Positions 45,917-61,000 of a stretch of DNA of 64,000 nt are shown in pieces (within the stretch, counting starts at the first letter, position 1; each line of letters opens with the position of its first letter). The notes below the pieces were generated by a model. That model was not told the DNA's origin and searched no databases. It saw only the letters and a program-made list of their open reading frames with translations. The stretch spans positions 124,001-188,000 of the forward strand of contig WIAF01000005.1 in assembly GCA_014055465.1 (NCBI GenBank), in the 5' to 3' direction. The translations under genes and the position numbers were made by a program. Source of the stretch: Nitrospira sp. CR1.1 (GTDB taxonomy: Bacteria > Nitrospirota > Nitrospiria > Nitrospirales > Nitrospiraceae).

Positions 45917-47413
45917 TCATTCCAGCCCCTGCTCGGCCAGTTCGATGGCCTTCATCATCGCGCGGGCTTTATTGCAGGTCTCTTCGTACTCATGCTCAGG
46001 AACTGAATCGGCGACAATCCCGGCGCCGGCTTGAATATAGGCCTGGCGGCCCTTGATCACGACAGTCCGGATATTGATGCACATGTCCATATTGCCGGAG
46101 AAGCCGAAATATCCCACCGCCCCGGCGTAAGGGCCTCGCCGCGCCGGCTCCAATTCTTCGATGATCTGCATGGCGCGAATCTTGGGCGCGCCTGACACAG
46201 TGCCGGCCGGAAAGCAGGCGCGGGTCACGTCGTAGACGGATTTGCCCTTTTCCAATTGACCCGTTACCTGGGACACGATGTGCATGACATGAGAATACCG
46301 TTCGACCTGCATCAACGAATCCACCTTGACTGAGCCGCGAGCCGCGACCCGCCCCACATCGTTCCGACCCAAATCGACCAACATCACATGCTCAGCCCGT
46401 TCCTTTTCATCAGCCAGGAGAGCCCGTGCCAGGTCCTGATCTTCATCCGGGGTCTTCCCGCGACGTCGCGTGCCGGCGATCGGTCGCAACGAAATCTCTC
46501 CATCTTCGCACCGGACCAGCGTCTCGGGCGACGACCCTACCAGTTCAACACCGGCGACGCGCAGATAATACATATAGGGAGAAGGATTCACGACACGCAA
46601 CGCGCGGTACAGCTGAAAGGGTGTCGTATGGATTTGTGTTTCCCAGCGTTGTGACAAGACGGCCTGGACGATATCCCCTGCGCGAATGTATTCCTTGGTC
46701 CGCATGACCATCTTTTCAAAATCGGCCCGGTTCATGTTGGGGGTAAACGTGATGGGCTTCCGCCGGCGCTTCACGCGAGGTTGCCGCATAGGGCGTTTCA
46801 AGCGGGCGATCATCTTTTCGATCCGCGCCGCGGCATGGCGATAGGCCTCGCGGACGGCGCGATCGGTGGTCGATTCGAGATAGGCGTTCGCGACGACTTT
46901 GATCTTCTGCGAGACGTTGTCGAAAATCAGCAGGGTGTCGGTCAGCAGAAAGGCCAGCTCCGGCATCCCGAGACTATCTCTACGAAGGGACGGCAGTTCT
47001 TCGAAGGTCCGTACCACGTCATAACTCAAATACCCGACCGCGCCGCCGACAAACCGGGGCAGGCCGGGCACCGTCACCGGCCGATATTCCTCCATCAACT
47101 CGCGCACACGTTCCAGCGGGTTGCCCCGGCTCTGAATTTTCAGACGCTTCTTCCCGCGAGTCAGGATCAAATCGCCCTTCTCTTCGTGGAGCACGGCTGA
47201 GGAGCCGCTTCCCAAGAAGGAATAGCGCGCCCAATTTTCCCCGCCCGCAACACTTTCCAGGAGATAGGCGGTCGGCCCCTGGTCGATCTTGGCGAACGCC
47301 GACACCGGCGTCTCGAAGTCCGCCAGAATTTCACGGTACAACGGAATCAGGTTGCCTTCCGTCGCGAGACCACGAAACTCGTCCAGGGTCAGTGAATAGT
47401 GCTGCTTGGTCAT
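45917..47413 (-). CDS. trpE: Anthranilate synthase component I
   Basis: 498 residues. The N-terminal domain has YLLESVAGGENWARYSFLG, the feedback-site region where tryptophan binds (the LLES element). The chorismate-binding domain shows SPYMYYLRV, GSSPETLVRCEDGEISLRPIAGTRRRG, EHVMLVDLGRNDVGRVA, FPAGTVSGAPKIRAM and GAVGYFGFSGNMDMCINIRT. With TrpG it makes anthranilate from chorismate and glutamine. It is first of the trp genes. No Trp-rich leader peptide or attenuator was seen in the 20-base gap to the LysM gene upstream. Confidence 0.96.
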   Translation of the reverse strand: MTKQHYSLTLDEFRGLATEGNLIPLYREILADFETPVSAFAKIDQGPTAYLLESVAGGENWARYSFLGSGSSAVLHEEKGDLILTRGKKRLKIQSRGNPLERVRELMEEYRPVTVPGLPRFVGGAVGYLSYDVVRTFEELPSLRRDSLGMPELAFLLTDTLLIFDNVSQKIKVVANAYLESTTDRAVREAYRHAAARIEKMIARLKRPMRQPRVKRRRKPITFTPNMNRADFEKMVMRTKEYIRAGDIVQAVLSQRWETQIHTTPFQLYRALRVVNPSPYMYYLRVAGVELVGSSPETLVRCEDGEISLRPIAGTRRRGKTPDEDQDLARALLADEKERAEHVMLVDLGRNDVGRVAARGSVKVDSLMQVERYSHVMHIVSQVTGQLEKGKSVYDVTRACFPAGTVSGAPKIRAMQIIEELEPARRGPYAGAVGYFGFSGNMDMCINIRTVVIKGRQAYIQAGAGIVADSVPEHEYEETCNKARAMMKAIELAEQGLE

Positions 47414-47433
47414 ACCGATGTCCGGCTGATCGC

Positions 47434-48120
47434 TTACGGCTGGCTGACGATCAGCTTTTGCCCGACTCCGACCGTGTTATCTTTCAAATTGTTCCACTTG
47501 CGCAATTGATCCGGCGCAACATGGTATTTCTGTCCGATACGATACAAGGTGTCGCCGGGTCGTACGGTGTGGGTCGTACCGGTCGCCGAGGCGGCAGTCG
47601 CACCGGCGCTTTCCATCAGGTCACTGTGACCCAGCGCATCCTTGGCCGTGCCGGTTGCCGGCTCCAAGCTCAAATCCGACGGCATATCCGTCTTGAGCGC
47701 CTCATCCACGGCCGCGGCAAAGTCTTTCTTCGGCGCCGCTTTTTTGGCTTTCGGGATAGTCGTCAGGCGCTTCATGTCTTCATGCGCCCGCTTTTCCAAC
47801 AGGCTGGCTTCCTTCATCGCCTGCGCCTCTTCCTGAATCTGAGCCGCCTGCTGACGAACCGCCTCTACCTGCGCGCCCAGTTCGCGGTTGCGGGCTTCGT
47901 ACTCGCTGAGTTCGCGCTTGCCGCGCTTCACTTCAGCATCCAATTCCGCGCTGCGCTTTTCTTCCTGCGCCAGAAGTCGCTGGAAGTTCAGGCTGCGCGC
48001 CTTCTCCGCCTCATATTTCTCCGACATGACACAGCCGCTCAACCCCAGGCTGCCCAGTATCAGCAGACCGATGGGAACTATGATCCCGTGTCTCATCTGT
48101 CCCTGTCCTTCAGTCATCAT
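47434..48120 (-). CDS. LysM-domain lipoprotein with coiled coil
   Basis: 228 residues from the first of two adjacent ATGs (48120/48117), 4 or 7 bases after AAGGAG. The lipobox is LGLSGC (Cys30). Residues about 38-105 are a charged coiled coil (EYEARNRELGAQVEAVRQQ). After a Lys/Ala linker, the C-terminal LysM domain (about 182-226: THTVRPGDTLYRIGQKYHV...LRKWNNL...VGQKLIV) should bind peptidoglycan. It is probably an outer-membrane anchored protein tethered to the wall. Its stop is 20 bases before trpE, so it might share the trp transcript. Confidence 0.85.
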   Translation of the reverse strand: MMTEGQGQMRHGIIVPIGLLILGSLGLSGCVMSEKYEAEKARSLNFQRLLAQEEKRSAELDAEVKRGKRELSEYEARNRELGAQVEAVRQQAAQIQEEAQAMKEASLLEKRAHEDMKRLTTIPKAKKAAPKKDFAAAVDEALKTDMPSDLSLEPATGTAKDALGHSDLMESAGATAASATGTTHTVRPGDTLYRIGQKYHVAPDQLRKWNNLKDNTVGVGQKLIVSQP

Positions 48121-48366
48121 ATGACTCCTTCTCTGACTCTCTCGTTCAGCCCCCACAGTGGAAGGCAATCCGTGTCTCCCTGGGAGACTTCCATGGCGCA
48201 TACGCTGCCCAATCACAACCTGAGAAAGTGGGTAGGATACGGTCCAAGGCAGCGAAAGTCAAAGTGAAATGGGCAGGCACGGCGTTTGACCCGTTCCCCG
48301 CGCCTATGCTACGGTTCGAAGAGTTTCCGTTCCGACCATTCTATCCAATCACCGGCACGAAAGACC

Positions 48367-49319
48367 ATGGCATCAGGCACACAACCGGCCTCATCGCGTG
48401 TACTGACGATCGACGGCATCACGCTGCACCTGGCACAGCCCATGACCATGGGCCAGGAATGGATCGGGAACCGGGAAATTCTCAAACAGTTACTGGCCTG
48501 CTGGCTGGTCATCGACGAACGCGACCTGCCCCTGTCACCTCGCATCACCGGTCAGCCGGGGATCGGAAAGACCACCCTGGCGATGGCCGGGGCCCGTGAG
48601 CGCAAACAGGACCTCTACGTGTTCCAGTGCACGGCGGACACGCGCCCGGAAGATCTGTTGATTACGCCCGTGCTGGCGGAATCCGGCATGATCAGCTATC
48701 ACGCCTCGCCGCTCGTCACCGCCGTGCTCACCGGCAGCATCTGCGTGCTCGACGAGGGCAACCGGATGAATGAAAAGAGCTGGGCCTCTTTGGCTCCGCT
48801 GCTGGACCACCGGCGCTGTGTGGAGTCGATCATCGCGGGCATTCTGATCAAGGCCCATGCGGACTTCCGCTGCTGCGTCACCATGAACGAGGACGCCTCG
48901 ACCTATGAGGTCCCCGACTACATCCTATCCCGCTTGCAACCGACCCTGGGCATGGGCTTTCCGACTCGGGAAGACGAACTGGCAATCTTGCAATACCACC
49001 TCCCCTTTGCGCCGCCGGAGATGCTCGCCCTCACCGTCGAATTTCTCCAGGAAGCGCATCAGCTCAGTCTCGAATACTCCGTGCGCGACGGCATCCATCT
49101 CCTGCAGTATGCCCTGAAACGGCGCGCGCAGGATCCGACCCATCCGCTTTCGGTGGATGCGGCCTGGCGGGAATCCCTCATCAAGGTCCTCGGTGAGGAA
49201 GCGCTCGACCTGCCGATGCAATCACGGAAGCGAAAACGCGCGCTGGGCGATCAGTCCCTGCCGCAAGGACTCGGAGATTTTTTCTTCGGAAGTGATGACC
49301 CTCTACATCCCGGCCGATA

Positions 49320-49320
<1 letters not shown>
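48367..49320 (+). CDS. MoxR-type AAA+ ATPase
   Basis: 317 residues from ATG at 48367; upstream in-frame codons lack homology. Walker A is [12 protein letters not shown] (about 61-72), Walker B is [10 protein letters not shown] (about 128-137), a sensor 1 Asn is in CVTMNED, and the arginine-finger region follows [14 protein letters not shown] text ([12 protein letters not shown]). The order and the [12 protein letters not shown] block fit MoxR ATPases, which usually act as chaperone-like remodellers with a dedicated partner. Its stop codon overlaps the next gene's ATG by one base (TAATG), so the partner is probably the 632-residue protein. Confidence 0.85.
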
Positions 49321-54526
<5,206 letters not shown>

Positions 54527-54790
54527 ACGACCTATCGAGGCTACAGGTGCGGAACCGATGTGTGTGTGTGAAAAATGGATCCTTGGATCAGCTCGAAGCC
54601 TAGGGTCCGAACTGCAAGACTTGCCCGATGTCGTGAGAAGACGACGGGAACGGGTCCTCTCGGGTCACTATCATCCATTGCCCAATACACTTAGCATAGG
54701 CAGAGAGACGCATCAAGCCTTGAGACAATTTCAGGCTGTGCGGCAACGCATCAAGATATCAAACGCTTATCGTCTTACAGCTCCATACGT

Positions 54791-55498
54791 TCATGGATTT
54801 CCCGTAGACGCCGGGGGGCTGTCGTCCCGCACGATAAACGGATCCGTATCGAGCGCTCGTTTCAGATGTGTCACGGCCCGCTCGGCTTCCGCCTCCGTTT
54901 GAAATTGACCGGCAAAGACCCGATAACGGCGCCCATCCGGCAGATCGACCGCCACCGCTCGCGAACCGGGATAGGCACTTTGTAGCCGTTGCACCAGCGC
55001 CTGCGCATTGGCGGGGTCGGCAAAGGAGCCGACCTGCACGCGCAATACGCCCATGTCTCCGGCTCTCCCCTGGTAGCTGATGACACGCAATTCGATGTCA
55101 TCCGTGCCACGTCCGACCATGCCTACGGCCTGAGCGCCCGCGAGCGAGAGGTCCAGAATTCTTCCCCGCGCAAATGGCCCCCGATCATTGATGCGCACCG
55201 TTACCTGCCGTCCCGTCGTTAACGAGCGGACGACCGCCACCGAGCCCAGCGGCAACGTGCGGTGCGCCGCTGTCAGTTTATGCATGTCATAGACTTCCCC
55301 GTTGGCCGTGCGGCTGCCGTGAAAACCAGGCCCGTACCAGGACGCGCTCCCCCGCTCTACGAACCCCAAGGGATAGCCGGGCGGATAGGAGGGGCGCGCC
55401 GGACTCCAGCCGGAGCAACCATGGAGCCATGTCGTCAGGAGGAGAACAAAGAGGGGGAAAAGAAGACGGCTCGTGCTGGTCCTCTTCTCCCCCGTCAT
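54791..55498 (-). CDS. rlpA: RlpA-like septal lytic transglycosylase with SPOR domain
   Basis: 235 residues from ATG at 55498; a longer frame to 55684 only reads through the repeat element upstream. The lipobox is WLHGC (Cys28). The double-psi beta-barrel domain (about 55-145) has GSASWYGPGFHGSRTANGEVYD, LTAAHRTLPLGSVAVV and VRINDRGPFARGRILDLS, including the catalytic Asp-Arg-Gly segment. The SPOR domain (about 158-230) includes VQVGSFADPANAQALVQRL and YRVFAGQFQTEAEAERAV. RlpA cleaves denuded glycan strands at the division septum. Confidence 0.92.
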   Translation of the reverse strand: MTGEKRTSTSRLLFPLFVLLLTTWLHGCSGWSPARPSYPPGYPLGFVERGSASWYGPGFHGSRTANGEVYDMHKLTAAHRTLPLGSVAVVRSLTTGRQVTVRINDRGPFARGRILDLSLAGAQAVGMVGRGTDDIELRVISYQGRAGDMGVLRVQVGSFADPANAQALVQRLQSAYPGSRAVAVDLPDGRRYRVFAGQFQTEAEAERAVTHLKRALDTDPFIVRDDSPPASTGNP

Positions 55499-55510
55499 GA
55501 GGCGGATTCG

Positions 55511-55633
55511 CAGGATGCTGAAAAAGCCCACCAGCGGCGTTGTCGCGTCGCAATGAGCCTTCACGTACGACTCAGGTACGCATCGCCTCTTTGCTTGCTG
55601 CGGCCTTGCTGGAGAGCCATTTTGAGGATCCTG
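55511..55633 (+). repeat. 123-bp palindromic intergenic repeat, copy B
   Basis: Same length as copy A at 41055-41177 and in the opposite orientation. It begins CAGGATGCTGAAAAAG and ends with the inverted partner ATTTTGAGGATCCTG. Internal blocks shared with copy A (reverse complement) include CTCCAGC..GGCCGCAGCAAGC. It lies 12 bases upstream of the rlpA start, between rlpA and the ACT-domain gene, so it would be in the rlpA leader. Confidence 0.75.
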
Positions 55634-55708
55634 TAATGTGTATGGACGCGAGACGCTATAGAGCAGCGCGCGCTTCTTACGCAAACAAGTGACTGTTGAC
55701 GCGCCCTG

Positions 55709-56119
55709 CTAGAATTCGTCGAGTGAATGGGTGCGCAGCACCCCGAGGGCTTTGGTGGTATTCGAGACGGTCAGCACCACAATGGCGCGTTTGCCCTCCC
55801 GCGACGGCGTGCAATAACCGCACTTCACATTGATGCGGGCCCGGGTGAGCGAATCGGCCACTTGCTTCAAGGCGCCGGGCTTGTTCTCGAGGCTTAAAAT
55901 CAGGGCAGTCTCTTCGCGGAATTTGATCTTGGATTTTCTCAGCGCGATCCGCGCGGCATCGACATCGGCTACGATCAGCCGCAATTTTCCCGGCCCTGTC
56001 ACTTCCGGCGCGGAAAAGGCTTTGATGTTGACCCCTGCGGCGCCCAGGACCGCCGCCACTGAGGCCAGCACGCCGGGCTTGCTCTGTCCACTCACCACAA
56101 ATTGCGTCGTTGTCGGCAT
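55709..56119 (-). CDS. Tandem ACT-domain protein
   Basis: 136 residues made of two ACT domains, FVVSGQSKPGVLASVAAVLGAAGVNI (from about residue 7) and LILSLENKPGALKQVADSLTRARINVKCGYCTP (from about 73). ACT domains bind amino acids or similar ligands for allosteric control. No catalytic domain is attached, so it is a stand-alone sensor. The second domain's cysteine pair CGYC is unusual. It lies upstream of rlpA and downstream of the cupin gene on the same strand; each may be separate. Confidence 0.88.
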   Translation of the reverse strand: MPTTTQFVVSGQSKPGVLASVAAVLGAAGVNIKAFSAPEVTGPGKLRLIVADVDAARIALRKSKIKFREETALILSLENKPGALKQVADSLTRARINVKCGYCTPSREGKRAIVVLTVSNTTKALGVLRTHSLDEF

Positions 56120-56149
56120 CGGCTCTTCTCCCTCTGCTGAGTCAGTCCA

Positions 56150-56440
56150 TCAGCCTATATGAATCCGCTTGTACCCGTAGAGCCATTGAGCAGTCGTCTC
56201 ACCGATGTTTCTGACCGAGTGAGACACCCCGGCCGGAATGAGGATTTCTTCACCCGGAGCGGGCCTGATACAGCGCTCCCCGAACTCCAGTTCTAACCGG
56301 CCCGCGACCAGCATGAGCAGCTCATCGGTCGCGTGGCGGTAATCCTCCCATACTTGCCCTGGCGGATCAACCCAAAGATCACAACTGAAGCCCCGCGCCA
56401 GCCATTCCGTCGCTACCAATTGTTGATTGACCGTCACCAC
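56150..56440 (-). CDS. Cupin-domain protein
   Basis: 96 residues, a single small cupin barrel. Motif 1 is reduced (ATDELLMLVAGRLELEFG, lacking the full H-x-H pair), and motif 2 is PGEEILIPAGVSHSVRN with one His. With fewer ligands than metal cupins, it may bind a small molecule rather than a catalytic metal. Its start overlaps the stop of the 62-residue upstream ORF by 7 bases. Substrate unknown. Confidence 0.85.
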   Translation of the reverse strand: MVTVNQQLVATEWLARGFSCDLWVDPPGQVWEDYRHATDELLMLVAGRLELEFGERCIRPAPGEEILIPAGVSHSVRNIGETTAQWLYGYKRIHIG

Positions 56441-56622
56441 TCGGCGCGCCTTCGCTCCGCCATGGAGGAGCCCACGGCTCGATGATTCCCATCACACTCG
56501 ACAAGAAGCCTCTCTGGCTCGATCAGTCTTAATATGCGTCCGTGTCGGACGAGTGAATTCTGATTGCTCATGAATCGGTGTGCGCCATTCAGTGAACACA
56601 GGTCGCCTTTTACCTGTACCAT
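56434..56622 (-). CDS. Small hypothetical protein, 62 residues
   Basis: ATG at 56622 with GAAGGA 8 bases upstream; an extension to 56700 would run through the terminator hairpin and was rejected. The sequence (MVQVKGDLCSLNG..., RHGRILRLIEPERLLVECDG) suggests a short beta-rich domain; no family was recognised. Its stop overlaps the cupin start by 7 bases, so the two are probably translated together. The basic tail (SSMAERRRAEW) could simply reflect the overlap. Confidence 0.5.
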   Translation of the reverse strand: MVQVKGDLCSLNGAHRFMSNQNSLVRHGRILRLIEPERLLVECDGNHRAVGSSMAERRRAEW

Positions 56623-56649
56623 GTTCTTTTTCCTTCTCCAAATCAGGGG

Positions 56650-56674
56650 AAAACGCCTTTTAACAAGGCGTTTT
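56650..56674. terminator. Bidirectional rho-independent terminator
   Basis: AAAACGCCTT (56650-56659) and AAGGCGTTTT (56665-56674) form a perfect 10-bp stem with a 5-base loop. The A and T runs at the ends allow it to work in both directions. It lies between the decayed DUF748 gene and the cupin-side ORF, and would stop transcription from the former. Confidence 0.7.
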
Positions 56675-56730
56675 GAATCAGCATTCCCATCACCCGCCAC
56701 GTGCTGAGAGAGGGATTTGTCACCGGGCTG

Positions 56731-57180
56731 TTACGCCTGCGTCCGCGCAACCTGATCCTGGCTCGGATTATTCAGCAGCTCCACGATGCCGCCGATGACC
56801 GGTTCGAACACTGTTTTCGTCCACGCCTTCTCAGTCTCTTTGTCTGGGGCCTAGACGTCGACACCCTTGAATATCGGTTTAAGGTAACCCGTGACCGGTT
56901 TATGTCGGATGGAGAGTTTGCTGAAGAGTGAGAGGTTGCCCGGATGGACATCGAAGTCGGCGTAGGCCTGCAGCAGGTCGTTGAACGCCTTCAGATCAGT
57001 TTTGAGGAGGTGGACTCCGGCATCGACATCAGGGGTGGGTGTTTCAGGCCGAGACGTGCGGACAATGACGTCGAGATGTGTATGGCAAGCCCTCCTGCCG
57101 TGGCGAGTGCGCTGCGCCACGTGCAACGTCTGGCCTTCGCCGATGCCATGATCGGGATCCGAGTCATTGCGAAATCGGAA
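56731..57180 (-). pseudogene. Decayed DUF748-family gene, C-terminal remnant
   Basis: On the minus strand one frame reads FRFRNDSDPD near 57180, then DLKAFNDLLQAYADFDV, LSLFSKLSIR and GYLKPIFKGVDV. This matches the C-terminal part of DUF748 (AsmA-like) proteins, where a F-N-D-x-L-x-x-Y-A-x-F-D-V segment precedes G-Y-x-K-P-x-x-K. It is interrupted by TAG at 56851-56853, after which the same frame continues plausibly (APDKETEKAW, GGIVELLNN, QDQVA) to TAA at 56731. Upstream of 57180 the frame has several stops and no start. The intact protein would be far larger. Positions 57181-57443 hold no supportable gene. Confidence 0.65.
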
Positions 57181-57443
57181 ATGACAGCCTCGTCACGTTC
57201 GGGAAAATCATCATCCGATGCTTCGCCGCGGCGTGAAAGTCGCGGAGGTGGACGAGAGCGAAGCGGAGGGGTTCTAGCAAGGAAAGCGGAGGCACATCAA
57301 ATGCGGCTGTGACACGGCTTCTGAAAGGTGCTTCAAAGGCTCTAGGAAACCGCTGCCTCGTCAAAGGAATGGTGGGCGGTGAACGGGCAACAATGTTCTG
57401 CTGCCCGTTCATAGATCACGCCCCTCTTCTCTCCCGGGGAGGT

Positions 57444-57809
57444 TCAGGCGTGAACAGCACTCAGACAGACCACAGGCTCACTCCAGCTGGCTTGAGGTTT
57501 GCGCTGCTCGACATGTCCGGCCAGCCAGCGCAATCGCGTCTGATCGGCCTCGGACATCCGGATAAACTCGAGGCCCACCTGCCCTTCGCCAACCCAACGC
57601 ACAGCCGCCAGCTTGATCTGCATGGGCGCAGGGCTGGTAAGGAACATGAGCCGCAGATCCACATATTGGCCCACCTTGAGTTTCATACGCGTTGTGAGCA
57701 GGCAGCCTGGAACAGAGAGATTGACCAATTCGGCCTGTCCGACCAGGCCGTTACACGACAACACACAGGTGCTCTGGACTGACGCTCGTGTACCGTATCG
57801 CTTTTTCAT
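57444..57809 (-). CDS. PilZ-domain protein
   Basis: 121 residues forming one PilZ domain. Both c-di-GMP-binding motifs are intact: R-x-x-x-R in RYGTR (about residue 4) and N-L-S-V-P-G (about 30). The barrel continues with VDLRLMFLT and QIKLAAVRWVGEGQVGLEFIRM. Such single-domain proteins act as c-di-GMP effectors on motility, exopolysaccharide or transcription; the target is not shown. Compared with the PilZ gene at 28224, the ligand motif here is complete. Confidence 0.9.
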   Translation of the reverse strand: MKKRYGTRASVQSTCVLSCNGLVGQAELVNLSVPGCLLTTRMKLKVGQYVDLRLMFLTSPAPMQIKLAAVRWVGEGQVGLEFIRMSEADQTRLRWLAGHVEQRKPQASWSEPVVCLSAVHA

Positions 57810-57943
57810 CCGTCCTCCTCATGGTGTGGGCCGCCGGCTGCGTTGATACTTAAACTTAGCCGAGCAGAAGCTGGGGCACATTACCTGGTTTTGGTAACTC
57901 GGAAGAGGGGGAAGGGTCTGGTTTTGGACGGACTTATCAAGTC

Positions 57944-57989
57944 ATAAAAAACCGCGACTCCCCTCATTACATAAGGAAGTCGCGGCTTT
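57944..57989 (-). terminator. Rho-independent terminator downstream of nrdJ
   Basis: On the minus strand, CCGCGACT (57978-57985) pairs with AGTCGCGG (57952-57959), with further G/C pairs inside, and a run of six T follows at once. It lies about 60 bases past the nrdJ stop. Confidence 0.75.
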
Positions 57990-58045
57990 ACCGTCAGGAT
58001 GGCGGCGCGTTTCAGGTCAAATTCGGAACTGTCTGTCTCGTCTCT

Positions 58046-61000
58046 CTAGGAACACCCGCTGGTCTCGCCGCAGCTCATGCACTTCAGGCAGGTTCCGTTC
58101 CGCACCAGGGTGAACTGTTTGCAATTCTGGCACGGGTCGCCTTCGTAGCCCTTTTCCTTGGCTTCCTGCCGCACGGAGGTCACCGTCAAGGTCTCGCGCT
58201 TCAGTTCCAATTTGTGGGCGACGCTTCCGCTCCCCGCTCCCCCCGCTCTTTGGGAATGACCATTGCCGCCGTTCATGCCGTTCCGCCGCACTGGCAAATG
58301 CTCCGTCAGAATGGAGGCCTTCTTGAGCGCCGTCATGTCGACTTCTTCTTCCACACATTCGGGATCCTGCTCGTCCTTCTTCATCGAGTCCATTCGGAGA
58401 TCATCTTCCTGGACCTGAGAGAGATCCTTCCGCTCGAGGTAGGTAATCGCCAGTTCCCGGAAGATGTAGTCGATGATCGATGTGGCCATCTTGATGCGGT
58501 CGTTCAATTTCACCGGCCCGTTCGGCTCGAAGCGGGTGAAGACAAAGGCTTCGACGAACTCCTCCAGCGGCACACCATGCTGCAGGCCGAGCGAAATCGC
58601 AATGGCGAAGTTATTCATCAAGCTGCGGAAGGCGGCGCCTTCCTTGTGCATGTCGAGGAAAATTTCACCGAGGGTGCCGTCTTCATACTCGCCGGTGCGC
58701 AGGTACAGCTTGTGTCCTCCGATAATGGCTTTCTGCGTGTATCCGCTGCGTCGCGCCGGGAGCGAGCGGCGTTTGTGGAGATACCGGACCAACACCCGTT
58801 CGGCGACTTTCTCCGCGACGGTAGCCACGCTGGGCGCCGCTTCTGCGCCCTTGCCGCTATCGGACGAGGCGTTCAACGGTTGGCTCAATTTCGACCCGTC
58901 GCGATAGAGCGCCACGGCCTTGACCATGCTCTTCCAGGCGAAGAGGTAGGCCGCCTTGACGTCTTCCAGCGTGGCATCGGCCGGCATGTTGATAGTCTTG
59001 CTGATCGCGCCGCTGATGAAGGGTTGCGCCGCCGCCATCATGCGGATATGCGCATCGACCGCGATGTAACGCTGACCGATTCTGCCGCAACGATTGGCGC
59101 AATCGAAAATCGGCAGGTGCTCAAGCTTGAGGTGTGGCGCGCCCTCGACCGTCATGGTGCCGCAGCAATAGTCATTCGCCGCCGCCACATCTTCCTGGGT
59201 GAAGCCCAGGGTCTTGAGCATGTTGAACGTCGGATCCGCCAACTGCGCGTCGGTGATGCCGAGTTTCTCGCGGCAAAACTGTTCGCCCAAGGTGTATTTG
59301 TTGAAGACGAACTGGATTTCGAACGCCTGCGCCAACGATCCTTCCAGCCGTTCCAGTGCCGCATCGTCGAAGCCCTTTTGACGTAGCACCTCATGGTTGA
59401 TGAAGGGTGCGCCTTTCAACGTTTGATGGCCCGCGCAATAGGCGCCGATATCGCGGATCTGAGCGTCCGTATACCCGAGCGCTTGCAGCGCCGGCGGCAG
59501 ACTCTGGTTGATGATCTTGAAGTAACCGCCGCCCGCCAGTTTCTTGAATTTGACCAGGGCGAAATCCGGCTCGATGCCGGTCGTGTCGCAGTCCATGACG
59601 AGGCCGATGGTGCCGGTCGGAGCGATCACGGTCACCTGCGCATTGCGGAATCCGTAGGCCGTGCCCAATTCCAATGCGCGATCCCAGGCGCGCCGCGCCG
59701 CCAGGAGCATGGCCGGCGGACACTGTTCTGGCTGAATTGACGTCGGCAGAATCGTGAGATCTTCATACTCCTCATTGGGCGCGCTATACGCCGCCCGCCG
59801 ATGGTTCCGGATGACGCGCAACATCGCGTCACGGTTCTTGTTGTAGCCTGGAAACGGGCCGATCTCCGCCGCCATTTCCGCCGACGTCGCATAGGATTCG
59901 CCGGTCATGATCGCCGTGATCGCGCCGCAAATCGCCGTCGCTTTCGGCGAATCATAGGGAATGCTTTGTTTCATCAGAATGGTGCCGAGGTTGGCGTAGC
60001 CCAGCCCCAGCGTCCGGTACTCATAACTCTTCTGCGCAATCGCGCGGCTGGGGAACGAGGCCATCAAGACACTGATTTCCAGCGCCACAGTCCACAACCG
60101 CACCGCATGGCGGAAGGAATCCAGGTCGAACTCCCCTTCCGCGTTAAAAAACTTGGCGAGGTTCAACGAAGCCAGGTTGCAAGCCGTGTCGTCCAGGAAC
60201 ATGTATTCGGAACAGGGATTGGAGGCATTAATCCGCCCGTCTTCCGGACAGGTATGCCATTCATTGATCGTCGTATCGTACTGCGTGCCGGGATCGGCGC
60301 AAATCCAGGCCGCCCAGGCGATCTTGTCCCAGAGATCCCGGGCCTTGATGGTCTTGCTGATCTTACCGTCGATCCGGCGACGCAATTCCCAATCGCCGTC
60401 GCGCTCCAACGCATCGAAGAAGCCGTTCGGGATACGCACACTATTGTTGGAATTCTGCCCCGAGACGGTCTGGTAGGCCTTACCGTCCCAGTTGGTGTCA
60501 TATTCATGAAACACGAAGTGGGTATAACCCTGCTTCGCATAGTCGAACATGCGATGGATATAGGCTTCCGGCACCATGTCGCGACGGGCGGCTGCCACGG
60601 CCTCGCGCAGTGCCTGATTGTGCTTCATATCCAATTCGAGGTGAGCCAGCCCCTGCGCATCGGCCAACTGGCAGGCCTTGAGCACGGCATTGAGCCGTTG
60701 TGCGCAAATCTTGGAGCCGGTGACCATGGCGGCCACCTTCTGCTCTTCGACGACTTTCCAGTCGATGAACTCTTCGATATCCGGGTGATCCAGATCCAGA
60801 CAGACCATCTTGGCCGCGCGCCTGGTGGTTCCGCCCGACTTGATCGCTCCGGCGGCACGATCGCCGATCTTCAAGAACGACATGAGACCGGACGAGCGTC
60901 CGCCGCCAGACAGGGATTCGCCGTCGCCGCGCAACCGCGAGAAATTCGTGCCGGTGCCGGACCCGTACTTGAAGAGCCTCGCTTCACGAACCCAGAGGTC

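Noticed and set aside
47414..47433. trp attenuator or leader peptide before trpE
   Set aside because: The gap is only 20 bases, with no Trp-rich frame and no terminator-like stem.
57164..57412. Minus-strand frame of 82 codons upstream of the DUF748 remnant
   Set aside because: No domain recognised and no ribosome site; it may be part of the decayed gene but the match is too weak to include.
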